A stretch of 64,000 nucleotides of DNA from Flavobacterium aquidurense (GTDB lineage: Bacteria > Bacteroidota > Bacteroidia > Flavobacteriales > Flavobacteriaceae), in NCBI RefSeq assembly GCF_001404985.1, contig NZ_JRLF01000015.1:842125-906124 (forward strand), in the 5' to 3' direction. A model generated the notes under the pieces. The model was not told the origin of the DNA. It saw nothing but the letters and a program-made list of their open reading frames with translations, and made no database searches. Below, in pieces: positions 1 to 9,238 of the stretch. A program made the position numbers and the translations under genes. The stretch's first letter is position 1, and every line of letters starts with the position of its first letter.

Positions 1-1
1 A

Positions 2-2899
2 GCAATTGGTGGTGATTTTAATATTTTTGAAATTGAATCGAAACAATGTAAAAAACTAAAAATCCAAAATCCGGTTATCTCGAATGAGGATTTAGATAAA
101 ATCAGAAACATTGATCACGCAGATTTCAAATCGGCTACTATTTCTACTTTATATAAAATAGAAAAAGGAGTTAACGGTTTAGAAAGAGCACTTGAAAAAT
201 GTGTTCAGGCAACTTTCAAAGCTGTTTCTGAAGGATGCAATATTATCATCTTATCAGATAGAGGTGTTAGCGAAGAATTAGCCCCAATACCTATGTTATT
301 GGCTTGTTCTTACATTCACCACTCTTTAAACATCTTACAGGTACGTTCTAAATTCGGAATCATAATCGAATCTGCAGAACCTCGTGAGCCGCATCATTTT
401 GCTTTATTGTTTGGATATGGTGCAAGTGCGATCAATCCTTATATGGTAAACGAGATTATTCACGATCAGGTAAACCAAGGATTTATTACAGGAGTAAAAG
501 CTGATTATGCGATTGTAAATTACAACAAAGCGATTGCAAAAGGTATCCTTAAAATCATGAACAAAATTGGTATCTCAACTTTACATTCGTACAGAGCTGC
601 TCAGATTTTCGAGATTTTAGGTTTAAACAAAACTTTCACTAATAAATATTTCCCTTACACCCCTTCAAGAATCGAAGGAATTGGTTTGATGGAAGTAGAA
701 AAAGAAGTGAAGAAACGTTTCCAGAAAGCATTTCCAAACTCTAAAATCGCAAACTTGCTTTCTTTAGAAATTGGAGGTATTTACAGATGGAGACGTGGCG
801 GAGAAAAACACATGTTTAACCCGACAACGATTTCTAAATTACAACAGGCGGTTCGTTTGAACAGTCCTGAAAGTTATAAAGAATACTCGAATATGGTCAA
901 TGAGCAAAGCTCAAACTTAATGACGATTAGAGGTTTATTCGAATTTAATAATTTAGATCCAATTTCTATTGATGAAGTAGAACCTTGGACAGAAATTGTA
1001 AAAAAATTCAAAACGGGTGCAATGTCTTACGGATCTATCAGTAGAGAAGCACACGAAAATTTAGCCATTGCAATGAACAGAATTGGCGGAAAAAGTAACT
1101 CTGGAGAAGGTGGAGAAGATCCTAAACGTTTCCAGAAAGAAATTAACGGAGATTCAAGAAATAGTGCGATCAAACAAGTAGCTTCAGGACGTTTTGGTGT
1201 TTCGATCAACTATTTGACAAATGCTAAAGAGATTCAGATTAAAATGGCTCAAGGTGCAAAACCTGGTGAAGGTGGTCAATTACCCGGAGAAAAAGTAGTG
1301 CCGTGGATCGCTGAAACCAGAAACTCTACACCTTATGTAGGTTTGATTTCGCCTCCGCCACACCACGATATTTACTCTATTGAGGATTTATCACAGTTGA
1401 TTTTCGACTTAAAAAATGCCAATCGTGAAGCACGTATAAACGTAAAATTAGTTTCTGAAGTTGGAGTTGGAACCATCGCTGCCGGTGTTGCCAAAGCAAA
1501 AGCTGACGTTATCCTGATTTCAGGTTACGACGGAGGAACTGGTGCTGCGCCATTAACATCTTTACAACACACCGGTATTCCTTGGGAACTTGGACTAGCC
1601 GAAGCGCAACAAACTTTAATCTTAAATGATTTAAGAAGCCGTGTAGTTCTGGAATGTGACGGACAATTAAAAACAGGTCGTGACGTAGCTATCGCTGCAT
1701 TATTAGGAGCAGAAGAATTTGGTTTTGCTACTGCCCCGCTTGTTGCTTCCGGTTGTATTATGATGAGAGCTTGTCACTTGAATACTTGCCCGGTTGGTAT
1801 TGCAACTCAGGATCCTGAATTGAGAAAAAATTTCAAAGGAACGCCGGAGCACGTAATCAACTTCATGTATTTTATTGCTGAAGAGTTAAGAGAAATCATG
1901 GCACAATTAGGTTTTAGAACATTGAAAGAAATGGTGGGTCAGTCACAAAAATTAAATGTGAACAAAGCGATCAAACATTATAAAGCAAATGGTTTAGATT
2001 TATCATCGATTTTATACAAACCAGAAAAAGCTAAAACAGAACCAATTCACAATACAACTGAGCAAGATCACGATTTAGACAATGTATTGGATTTTGCCAT
2101 TATCAAAGAAGCGATTCCTTCTATTTATAGAAAAGAAAAAACAAGAGTTACATTTAAAATTAAAAATACAGACCGTTCTGTAGGTGCTATTTTGAGTAAT
2201 GAAATCTCAAAAATATATGGCGCACAAGGTTTACCTGATGACACTATTTTAGTTGATTTTGAAGGTTCTGCCGGACAAAGTTTTGGTGCATTTGCAACAA
2301 ACGGATTGTCGTTTAAAATTCACGGAAACTGTAATGATTATTTAGGAAAAGGATTATCAGGAGGAAAATTGATTATCAAAGTCCCTCCTACTGCAACTTT
2401 CAAACCTGAAGAAAATATCATTATTGGTAACGTTGCCCTTTATGGAGCTATTACCGGAGAGGCGTATATTAACGGAATGGCCGGTGAGCGTTTTTGTGTG
2501 AGAAACTCCGGAGCAACTGCAGTTGTTGAAGGAATTGGAGATCACGGATGCGAATACATGACAGGTGGTACAGTAGTAGTTTTAGGAAAAACAGGAAGAA
2601 ACTTCGCAGCGGGTATGAGCGGTGGTGTTGCTTATGTTTATGACCCTAATCAAAAATTCGATGCAACAGTTTGCAACATGGAAATGGTTGCTTTTGACCC
2701 TATCGAAGAAGAAGATGTTACGAAACTAAGAAAACTGATCAAAAACCACTCTTTGTACACCAATAGTCCATTAGCAAAAAGAATTTTAGCAGACTGGGAA
2801 AATGAACAAAACCATTTCGTAAAAGTAATGCCAACTGATTACAAAAAAGCATTACAACGAATTGCAGAAGAGAAAAAAATAGAAGAATTAATAGCGTAA
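2..2899 (+). CDS. gltB: Glutamate synthase large (alpha) subunit, 5' partial
   Basis: Large subunit of glutamate synthase, which converts 2-oxoglutarate plus glutamine to two glutamates. The reading frame is open from base 2, so the first third (the glutaminase domain) lies outside the window. Visible parts are the central domain, the FMN-binding synthase domain with GEGGEDP and KPGEGGQLPG motifs, a 3Fe-4S cysteine cluster (CIMMRACHLNTC, bases ~1756-1791) and the glycine-rich GXGXG C-terminal domain (GAITGEAYINGMAGERF). An ATG at 293 is internal and not the start. gltD follows 101 bases downstream in the same direction with no terminator visible, so the pair is probably one transcript. The assignment is secure from the motifs and the gltD neighbour. 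Confidence 0.97.
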   Translation, partial: AIGGDFNIFEIESKQCKKLKIQNPVISNEDLDKIRNIDHADFKSATISTLYKIEKGVNGLERALEKCVQATFKAVSEGCNIIILSDRGVSEELAPIPMLLACSYIHHSLNILQVRSKFGIIIESAEPREPHHFALLFGYGASAINPYMVNEIIHDQVNQGFITGVKADYAIVNYNKAIAKGILKIMNKIGISTLHSYRAAQIFEILGLNKTFTNKYFPYTPSRIEGIGLMEVEKEVKKRFQKAFPNSKIANLLSLEIGGIYRWRRGGEKHMFNPTTISKLQQAVRLNSPESYKEYSNMVNEQSSNLMTIRGLFEFNNLDPISIDEVEPWTEIVKKFKTGAMSYGSISREAHENLAIAMNRIGGKSNSGEGGEDPKRFQKEINGDSRNSAIKQVASGRFGVSINYLTNAKEIQIKMAQGAKPGEGGQLPGEKVVPWIAETRNSTPYVGLISPPPHHDIYSIEDLSQLIFDLKNANREARINVKLVSEVGVGTIAAGVAKAKADVILISGYDGGTGAAPLTSLQHTGIPWELGLAEAQQTLILNDLRSRVVLECDGQLKTGRDVAIAALLGAEEFGFATAPLVASGCIMMRACHLNTCPVGIATQDPELRKNFKGTPEHVINFMYFIAEELREIMAQLGFRTLKEMVGQSQKLNVNKAIKHYKANGLDLSSILYKPEKAKTEPIHNTTEQDHDLDNVLDFAIIKEAIPSIYRKEKTRVTFKIKNTDRSVGAILSNEISKIYGAQGLPDDTILVDFEGSAGQSFGAFATNGLSFKIHGNCNDYLGKGLSGGKLIIKVPPTATFKPEENIIIGNVALYGAITGEAYINGMAGERFCVRNSGATAVVEGIGDHGCEYMTGGTVVVLGKTGRNFAAGMSGGVAYVYDPNQKFDATVCNMEMVAFDPIEEEDVTKLRKLIKNHSLYTNSPLAKRILADWENEQNHFVKVMPTDYKKALQRIAEEKKIEELIA

Positions 2900-3000
2900 T
2901 TAAAAGGTTCTGAGTTACAAAGGTGCAGAGGTACTAAGTTGAAAGTTTTCAACTCCCTTCTCATATTTCATATCTCACAACTAAATTTAATAAAAATGTC
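2900..3000. repeat. gltB-gltD spacer with low-complexity repeat (family E)
   Basis: The spacer holds a GGTTCTGAG / AGAGGTACTAAG type low-complexity sequence. Similar text recurs at 36680-36715, 55900-56050 and 56380-56470. No terminator or promoter is evident. Its last bases contain an ATG at 2996 that is out of frame with gltD (see findings). Confidence 0.5.
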
Positions 3001-4455
3001 ATGGGTAAAATAGGCGGATTTAAAGAATATAGCAGAGCCGACGAAAGTAATTTAGCAGTAGCAGAGCGTGTTTCTAACTACAATGAATTTACGATTCCGT
3101 TAGCAAAAGATAAAATAAAAGAACAAGGTTCAAGATGTATGGATTGTGGCATTCCTTTTTGCCACAGTGCTTGTCCGTTAGGAAATTTAATTCCTGACTT
3201 CAACGACATGGTACATCAGGAAGAATGGCAAAGTGCTTTAGAGATTTTACAATCTACTAATAACTTTCCGGAATTTACAGGCCGCTTATGCCCTGCTCCA
3301 TGTGAGAAATCATGTGTATTAGGTATCATCAAAGAACCTGTTGCAATCGAAAACATCGAGAAAAACATCATCGAAAGAGGTTTTGCCGAAGGTTGGATCA
3401 AACCACAAACACCAAAAACCAGAACAGGAAAAACTGTAGCCGTTATTGGTTCAGGACCTGCAGGTTTAGCAGCAGCTCAACAATTAAACAGAGCCGGTCA
3501 TACGGTAACGGTTTTTGAAAGAGACAACGCTATTGGAGGATTATTACGTTACGGAATTCCGAATTTCAAACTAGAAAAAGGAATCATCGACAGACGTGTA
3601 GCCATTCTTGAAGCTGAAGGAATTACTTTTAAAGTGAATGTAAATGTTGGTGTAAACTTTAGCGTAGCAGAACTAAATACTTTTGATTCTATCGTATTGT
3701 GTGGTGGAGCGACCGAAAGAAGAAGTTTGCCAACTAAAGGAATCGAAAGCAAAGGCGTTGTTCAGGCAATGGATTTCCTTACACAGCAAACTAAAGTTTT
3801 ATACGGCGAATCTGTTCCGGATCAGGTAAAAGCAACCGGAAAAGACGTAATCGTAATTGGTGGTGGAGACACAGGTTCTGACTGCGTTGGAACATCAAAC
3901 AGACACGGAGCAAAATCTGTGACTAATTTTGAGATTTTACCAAAACCTCCGGTTGGAAGAAGCGAATCAACTCCTTGGCCTTTCTGGCCGTTACAGTTAA
4001 AAACGTCTTCATCACACGAAGAAGGTTGCGACAGAAACTGGTTAATCAATACTAAAGAATTCTTATCTAACGAAAAAGGAGAATTAACAGGTTTAAAAAC
4101 TGTTGAAGTACAATGGAAAATGACTCCGGGCCAACGTCCTGAATTAATCGAAAAAGAAGGTTCTGAGAAAATCTGGCCTTGTGATTTGGCTTTATTAGCT
4201 TTAGGATTTACAGGTCCTGAAAAAACTTTAAGCGAGCAATTAGGTCTTGAAGTAGATATGAGAAGCAATTATAAAGCTACTAATTATCAAACAAACGTTC
4301 CGCATATTTTCACTGCAGGTGATATGCGTCGAGGACAATCATTAATTGTATGGGCTATTTCAGAAGGTCGCGAAGCAGCAAGAGAAGTAGATTTGTTCTT
4401 AATGGGCTCTACTAACTTGCCAACCAAAGGAAACGGAGACTTACCAAGTCTTTAA
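3001..4455 (+). CDS. gltD: Glutamate synthase small (beta) subunit
   Basis: NAD(P)H-dependent beta subunit that feeds electrons to GltB. The 484 residues match the usual family length. The N-terminal region carries two ferredoxin-like cysteine groups (CMDCGIPFCHSAC and CPAPCEKSC). These are followed by an FAD-binding Rossmann motif (VIGSGPAGLAAA, ~residue 150) and an NAD(P)-binding motif (VIGGGDTGSDC, ~290). The C-terminal FTAGDMRRGQS motif is typical of the pyridine nucleotide-disulfide oxidoreductase fold. The start MGKIGGF is chosen because the upstream ATG at 2996 runs out of frame and stops after five codons. It is followed by a good terminator. Confidence 0.97.
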   Translation: MGKIGGFKEYSRADESNLAVAERVSNYNEFTIPLAKDKIKEQGSRCMDCGIPFCHSACPLGNLIPDFNDMVHQEEWQSALEILQSTNNFPEFTGRLCPAPCEKSCVLGIIKEPVAIENIEKNIIERGFAEGWIKPQTPKTRTGKTVAVIGSGPAGLAAAQQLNRAGHTVTVFERDNAIGGLLRYGIPNFKLEKGIIDRRVAILEAEGITFKVNVNVGVNFSVAELNTFDSIVLCGGATERRSLPTKGIESKGVVQAMDFLTQQTKVLYGESVPDQVKATGKDVIVIGGGDTGSDCVGTSNRHGAKSVTNFEILPKPPVGRSESTPWPFWPLQLKTSSSHEEGCDRNWLINTKEFLSNEKGELTGLKTVEVQWKMTPGQRPELIEKEGSEKIWPCDLALLALGFTGPEKTLSEQLGLEVDMRSNYKATNYQTNVPHIFTAGDMRRGQSLIVWAISEGREAAREVDLFLMGSTNLPTKGNGDLPSL

Positions 4456-4481
4456 TTCCGATAAACAACATAACTACTAAA

Positions 4482-4519
4482 AAAACCCTTGAATTTATAT
4501 TCAGGGGTTTTGTTTTTTT
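4482..4519 (+). terminator. Rho-independent terminator after gltD
   Basis: The 13-bp arms 4482-4494 and 4499-4511 pair with one G-T wobble around a 4-base loop and are followed by a T-rich tract. The hairpin closes the gltBD transcript. Confidence 0.9.
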
Positions 4520-4529
4520 AATTAGCCCA

Positions 4530-4615
4530 CGGATTAAACAGATTTACGCAGATTTTTTTTATCTTTATTGTAAATCTGTGTTCATCAGTTTGATCCGCAC
4601 AATCGGTGGGACATA
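4530..4615. repeat. Dispersed hairpin repeat, family A (partial)
   Basis: Intergenic inverted repeat running from CCCACGGATT to ATCGGTGGG. Internal blocks such as CAGATTTACGCAGATT are matched by imperfect complements (AATCTGTGTTCATCAGTTT). It shares the GCAGATTT / AATCTGCG vocabulary with copies at 29950-30165, 38795-38970, 41100-41460 and 49485-49600. Confidence 0.6.
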
Positions 4616-4701
4616 TATATAATTTTATAAAAATCCGAAATAAAGCACTTTTTGTTTAAAAACAAACAATTTGTTACAATTTGTTATTTTTCTACAAAAA
4701 A

Positions 4702-4732
4702 TTTGCTGTTACTCAAAAGTGTAATAACTTTG
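4702..4732 (+). promoter_or_regulatory. lysA promoter (Bacteroidota type)
   Basis: TTTG at 4702-4705, 19 bases, then TAACTTTG at 4725-4732. This fits the Bacteroidota housekeeping consensus exactly. Transcription would start near 4739, which excludes the TTG at 4681 as the lysA start and supports the ATG at 4750. Confidence 0.8.
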
Positions 4733-4749
4733 CTCAAAATAGTTTAAAA

Positions 4750-5973
4750 ATGCAAGCAAAAGATTTACTGCAGTTAGCAGACCAATTTGGAAGTCCATTA
4801 TATGTTTATGATGCCGAAAAAATCCAATCTCAGTACAACAGGTTAACTAAAGCTTTCTCTAAGGTAGAAAACTTAAGAGTTAATTACGCCATGAAGGCAT
4901 TGTCTAACGTTGCGATTCTTCAGTTATTAAAGAACATGGGGTCTGGTTTAGATACTGTATCGATCCAAGAAGTTTTATTAGGACTTCATGCTGGCTATGA
5001 ACCTGAAAAAATCTTTTTTACACCAAACGGAGTTTCTCTTGAAGAAATCGAAGAAGTTGCCGCAATGGGTGTACAAATCAATATTGACAACTTATCTATT
5101 CTGGAGCAATTCGGAACAAAATATCCACAAATTCCAGTATGTATTCGTATCAATCCGCACGTAATGGCGGGAGGAAATGCTAATATCTCGGTAGGACATA
5201 TTGATAGTAAATTCGGAATCTCTGTTCACCAAATTCCGCATATATTACGAATTGTAGAGAACACAAAAATGAGCATCGTGGGAATTCACATGCACACAGG
5301 ATCTGATATCCTTGATATCGAAGTATTCTTGTATGCTGCCGAAATCTTATTTGATACGGCAAAACACTTCAAAGATCTAGAGTTTTTAGATTTCGGAAGC
5401 GGATTCAAAGTTCCTTACAAAAAAGACGATATCGAAACAGATATTGAAGAATTAGGAAAAAAATTATCAAAAAGATTCAATGCTTTCTGTACAGAATATG
5501 GCAGAGATTTAACGTTGATTTTCGAACCCGGAAAATTTTTGGTGAGCGAAGCAGGTTTCTTCTTAGCAAAAGTAAACGTAGTAAAACAAACAACATCAAC
5601 CGTTTTCGCGGGAGTTGATAGTGGTTTCAACCACTTAATTCGTCCTATGTTTTATGGTTCACAACACTATATCGAAAACATCTCAAACCCAAAAGGAAAA
5701 GAGCGTTTTTACTCGGTTGTAGGATACATTTGCGAAACAGATACATTTGCGAACAACCGCAGAATTTCAGAAATTACCGAAGGCGATATTCTAGCTTTTA
5801 GAAACGCCGGAGCATATTGTTTCTCAATGGCATCAAACTACAATTCGAGATACAAACCAGCTGAAGTTTTATGGAAAGACGGAAAAGGAATCTTAATTCG
5901 CCAACACGAAACATTTGAAGATTTGCTTAAAAATCAAATTCCGTTGCCACAAGAAGTTGCTGCAACAGTTTAA
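4750..5973 (+). CDS. lysA: Diaminopimelate decarboxylase
   Basis: PLP enzyme that decarboxylates meso-diaminopimelate to L-lysine, the last step of lysine synthesis. The 407 residues have fold-III PLP decarboxylase features: the PLP lysine in NYAMKALSN (K49), HMHTGSDI, the glycine-rich FGSGFKVPY, FEPGKFLV and the catalytic-site CETDTFA. An in-frame TTG at 4681 would add 23 residues, but it lies upstream of the -7 promoter box, so the ATG at 4750 is preferred. The gene stands alone between a promoter and a terminator. Confidence 0.95.
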   Translation: MQAKDLLQLADQFGSPLYVYDAEKIQSQYNRLTKAFSKVENLRVNYAMKALSNVAILQLLKNMGSGLDTVSIQEVLLGLHAGYEPEKIFFTPNGVSLEEIEEVAAMGVQINIDNLSILEQFGTKYPQIPVCIRINPHVMAGGNANISVGHIDSKFGISVHQIPHILRIVENTKMSIVGIHMHTGSDILDIEVFLYAAEILFDTAKHFKDLEFLDFGSGFKVPYKKDDIETDIEELGKKLSKRFNAFCTEYGRDLTLIFEPGKFLVSEAGFFLAKVNVVKQTTSTVFAGVDSGFNHLIRPMFYGSQHYIENISNPKGKERFYSVVGYICETDTFANNRRISEITEGDILAFRNAGAYCFSMASNYNSRYKPAEVLWKDGKGILIRQHETFEDLLKNQIPLPQEVAATV

Positions 5974-5999
5974 AATAAAAAAAAAGAGAATATCTATTT

Positions 6000-6033
6000 A
6001 ATCCCATTTCTTAATTGAAGCGGGATTTTTTTT
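6000..6033 (+). terminator. Terminator after lysA
   Basis: AATCCC (6000-6005) pairs with GGGATT (6022-6027) across a 16-base loop, followed by a run of T. The stem is short but well placed, 27 bases after the lysA stop. Confidence 0.6.
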
Positions 6034-6364
6034 GTTTTAGATTGCAAATATTTGTCAGGCTGAACAATCACAAATCTTCGCGAGAAGCCTTAGCCCAATC
6101 TTGTCATTCTGAGGAACGAAGAATCCCCACAAGAAACTCGCCAGTATAGTACGCGGATGATACGGATTCGCCTAGCGAAAACGCGAATTAAAACGGATTT
6201 TACCCGTCCAATATTGTCATTTCTTAAATAACAAAGTTCATGAAAATCTCCTTTTGCTTAACAAACTCAAATCCCCACACTAATTACAAATTCACATTAT
6301 TGGATTATTATTTTAATTCGTATTTTCGTCTGGTAAAATATTCCCAAAACCAAACCCAAAAACC
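6034..6364. repeat. Intergenic region with half of a family B element and a CGCGGAT repeat
   Basis: 6099-6145 (TTGTCATTCTGAGGAACG onwards) matches only the left half of the ~100-bp family B inverted-repeat element seen complete at 36487, 45633 and 56842. It is followed at 6150-6200 by GCGGATGATACGGATTCGC and then GCGAAAACGCG. The reverse complement of 41400-41455 contains the same theme. The last 65 bases include a TATTTTCG box (6321-6328) with TTGG 17 bases upstream, a possible promoter for the next gene. Confidence 0.6.
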
Positions 6365-6814
6365 ATGAAAATTACGATTCCCCTGTCGGTATTATTTCTG
6401 TTACTTACTACCAATATATTCAGCCAGACGCTTGCTGATTTAAAACTAAAACCTAAAGAAATTCCAAAAAGCTACACACCTATCGACGGTCAGATTTGTG
6501 TAACTCCTCAGGCTTGCAATTTTTATACTGATATTGAAACTTACAGCAACATTGTAGGAATCGTAAAAAGTAAAGCAATCCAGAGTTTTAAAAATAAAAC
6601 AGATCGCGGCTCTATTATGTATTTTGAATTTGAACACACCTTTAAAGGCGATCGGTTTCTGCAAGGATTACTTTGGGGAAAAGACGGTCAGCCCACAGAT
6701 GAACATCCGGAAGAATATCTGGCAAAAGGAAAATTCCTGATCATCTGGAGTTTTCGTCCGGACAGCACGATCAAAGAAAAATCAGAAGCTAAAATAGAAG
6801 CGATTTTGCAATAG
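6365..6814 (+). CDS. Exported protein of unknown function
   Basis: I do not recognise this family. The 149-residue product starts with a clear Sec signal peptide (residues 1-20, hydrophobic core followed by FSQ). The mature part contains two cysteines in QICVTPQACNFYTD, which might form a disulfide, and ends with a hydrophilic charged tail. It is probably periplasmic or secreted. A TATTTTCG box lies about 40 bases upstream. The next gene (RDD protein) is 52 bases downstream on the same strand, so the two may be co-transcribed. Confidence 0.7.
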   Translation: MKITIPLSVLFLLLTTNIFSQTLADLKLKPKEIPKSYTPIDGQICVTPQACNFYTDIETYSNIVGIVKSKAIQSFKNKTDRGSIMYFEFEHTFKGDRFLQGLLWGKDGQPTDEHPEEYLAKGKFLIIWSFRPDSTIKEKSEAKIEAILQ

Positions 6815-6866
6815 CTAAATAACTCCAGGATAACTACATTAAGTTTTTATATATCTTAAAATAACA

Positions 6867-7328
6867 ATGGAACAAGGAAAAATTGTTACTAAACCTAATC
6901 TTAAAAAAAGAATATTTGCAGGATTAATTGATTATGTGTTAATGTTTTCAATGCTTTATATTATGTTCGCTTATTTTGGCGAAAGAACGCCAAAAGGATA
7001 TGAACTAAAAGGATTTCCCGCTTTAGCAACTACTTTAATTTGGGGTTTATATATGATAGGATTTGAATTAAAATTTGGAGGGACTCTGGGTAATCTCATG
7101 TTTGATTTACAAGTTATTTCTATACGCGATACTAATAGTACAAGCTTAAGTTTTGGGCAGTCTTTTAAAAGACATTTATTAGATATAATTGATTTGTGTT
7201 TTTTTGGACTAATAGGAATAGTGTTAATCAAAAACACAAAATATAATCAGAGACTTGGGGACCTTTGGGCAAAAACAATCGTAATAGATTCGACAGATAA
7301 TCGGCAATTTTATAAACGTTTTGTTTAA
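6867..7328 (+). CDS. RDD family membrane protein
   Basis: Integral membrane protein of 153 residues with the RDD-family signature: an arginine then an aspartate in the first helix (KKRIFAGLIDYVLMF) and the closing NQRLGDLWAKTIVI segment. Three hydrophobic helices are visible (about 17-37, 48-66 and 96-118). RDD proteins are poorly understood; some have been linked to ion or small-molecule transport. The substrate cannot be told from sequence. Confidence 0.8.
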   Translation: MEQGKIVTKPNLKKRIFAGLIDYVLMFSMLYIMFAYFGERTPKGYELKGFPALATTLIWGLYMIGFELKFGGTLGNLMFDLQVISIRDTNSTSLSFGQSFKRHLLDIIDLCFFGLIGIVLIKNTKYNQRLGDLWAKTIVIDSTDNRQFYKRFV

Positions 7329-7451
7329 AATCCTATTCCCTAAATCTACCCGATTTGTAGCAACAACGACAAACAAAAAAACGTTTTTTAAATACCTTAA
7401 TTACAGCTTCATTTTTAATTCGTAATTTCGCCAAAGCAAAAAAACATCAAA

Positions 7452-7817
7452 ATGAAAATACAAATAAGAATTCTAATTTACTCCATTCTATTTTTTCTAT
7501 ACCTTTCTACGACTTCACTTTTATTGTCGTTAGGAGAATTATTAAAAACAGATCCGTACGTTACTTTAGGCTGTGGTTTTGCAGTTTTAAACCTAATCTA
7601 TACTTTCTTTGCCCTAAAATGGACTCCTATATTAAATATAATTTTTTCTATTTTAATTGCAGCATTATCGTTATTCTTAGCAGTGCAATTTGCTAATCTA
7701 CATTTGCTGGCAAAATATGATCCTTATTTGGTTAAAACAGCAATATTTACAAATGCTATTTTATCAATAATATTTTGGGAAATTGTGTATCAGGTAAAAA
7801 TCAGAAAGGCAAAATAA
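7452..7817 (+). CDS. Small integral membrane protein, unknown function
   Basis: A 121-residue protein with four predicted transmembrane helices (about 6-28, 37-54, 58-82 and 94-113) and a short basic C-terminus (KIRKAK). I do not recognise the family. A TAATTTCG box lies about 20 bases before the start, like the TATTTTCG boxes ahead of the genes at 6365 and 14967. All three are preceded by TTTTAATTCGTA, so these genes may share a promoter class. Confidence 0.65.
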   Translation: MKIQIRILIYSILFFLYLSTTSLLLSLGELLKTDPYVTLGCGFAVLNLIYTFFALKWTPILNIIFSILIAALSLFLAVQFANLHLLAKYDPYLVKTAIFTNAILSIIFWEIVYQVKIRKAK

Positions 7818-7997
7818 AACATTCCTGGTGTTAGATGAATGTTGTGCATCTATCAAATAAAACATTGTCATATATGTCTATGAATCTGTAAAGACGCACA
7901 GCAGCGTTTCTTTTCTATATTTTATTTTTAAAAAATTCCTAAATTTAGTATCCGATTATATAATCCGGATTGAATTCTAATTTTTAAAATAAATCTA

Positions 7998-8393
7998 ATG
8001 GAAACGAAAAAAATATGGGCAAATCTGGGTGTCGAAAACTTAGAACGCACAACGAAATTCTATACCGAATTAGGCTTTAAACAAAACGGTCACAATACGT
8101 CTAACGAACTAACGAGTTTTCTTTTTGGCGATGACAATTTTATAATTCACTTTTTTATAAAAGAAAGATTTAAATGGGCTGTCAATGATGAAATGGCAGA
8201 TTTAAAACTTGGAAACGAAATTATATTTTCACTTTCGGCAGATAGTAAAGATCAGGTAGATCAATGGTATTCAATCGTTAAAAAAGCCGGTGGAACTATT
8301 TTTGCAGAACCACAAGACTATGGAAAAGGATATTTCTTTGGATTTTGTGATCCTGATGGTCATAAATTTAATTTTTTATACTGGCCAAAATAA
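7998..8393 (+). CDS. VOC (glyoxalase/bleomycin-resistance fold) family protein
   Basis: 131 residues with the vicinal-oxygen-chelate fold pattern: an opening beta strand and helix (ANLGVENLERTTKFYTELGF), a central HFFIKE, and the closing FGFCDPDGHKFNFLYWPK strand typical of the second beta-alpha-beta-beta-beta module. Members are metal-dependent isomerases, dioxygenases or antibiotic-binding proteins. The substrate cannot be inferred here. It is cytoplasmic with no signal peptide and appears monocistronic. Confidence 0.85.
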   Translation: METKKIWANLGVENLERTTKFYTELGFKQNGHNTSNELTSFLFGDDNFIIHFFIKERFKWAVNDEMADLKLGNEIIFSLSADSKDQVDQWYSIVKKAGGTIFAEPQDYGKGYFFGFCDPDGHKFNFLYWPK

Positions 8394-8566
8394 AAAAACT
8401 TTCTCTTTTAAATCCTAAAAAACTGATTCTGAGAACATAAGTTTTGGTTCATCAAAAAAATAAAAAACTCCTTAATATTTATAAGTATTTATTTATATTT
8501 TTAGCATAAGATTTTACAATAATCACAATCTTTAACGCTAAAACCACTAAAAATAAATTGATAAAA

Positions 8567-9187
8567 ATGGAGAATTTTAAAGAAATTAGTTTAGACGATG
8601 CAATTCAATTAATCAACAAAAACAACTCTGTACTTAAGGATGATCTTATTGATGAATTAAACGGATTTTACGAAGTAGCAGGTAAAATTGTTTTATATTC
8701 AGGAGAAACTAATTTAGAAAACTTAACCGTAGGAAACGATATTGTCCTTGTAAACGGCGATCTTAATGTTACGAATATAATTGAAGATTGTGATAAAGTA
8801 GATTCGTCTTTGCTTATTGTTTTAGGAAATGTGAATTGCAAAAATTTGATTACGCTTTCCAGCATGTACTTCACGGGAGATTTGAATGCTAAAAATGTTA
8901 TTTTAGGAGATTCTCTTTGTGACTATGTTTTAAATGTAGGCGGAAATATCGTAACAAAAACAATATTAGATTATGGACATTGCATTATAGCCGAGAAAAA
9001 AATTACGGTTACAGATGTTTTCTCTTTTAACTCAATTGAAGATGAAAATGGAGCGATCGAACAAAATATGGAACGTGACGAATTAGCAGATGAAATTACG
9101 GAATTTGATGATGATGAGAAAATGGAAAACTTAAGCAAAACAATTGATTATATAAAAAGCGGAGGCGAGGTATTTAAAGTATCTTAG
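8567..9187 (+). CDS. Beta-solenoid-like protein of unknown function
   Basis: 206 residues with no signal peptide. Residues ~40-150 show short beta-strand repeats (LENLTVGNDIVLVNGDLNV, LIVLGNVNCKNLI, MYFTGDLNAKNVILG, VLNVGGNIVTKTI). They look like a beta-helix with a pattern reminiscent of bactofilins, although I cannot assign that family. The C-terminus is very acidic. An in-frame TTG at 8558 would add three residues; the ATG at 8567 is preferred. It may be a polymer-forming or scaffold protein, which is inference only. Confidence 0.7.
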   Translation: MENFKEISLDDAIQLINKNNSVLKDDLIDELNGFYEVAGKIVLYSGETNLENLTVGNDIVLVNGDLNVTNIIEDCDKVDSSLLIVLGNVNCKNLITLSSMYFTGDLNAKNVILGDSLCDYVLNVGGNIVTKTILDYGHCIIAEKKITVTDVFSFNSIEDENGAIEQNMERDELADEITEFDDDEKMENLSKTIDYIKSGGEVFKVS

Positions 9188-9238
9188 ACCAGACAATGTC
9201 TTAATTGCATAATTTAAAGTTTAAAAAATAAAAATCTG

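Noticed and set aside
3822..4268. 148-residue antisense ORF over gltD
   Set aside because: Lies opposite the intact gltD frame and has no homology-like pattern; codon constraint of gltD explains it.
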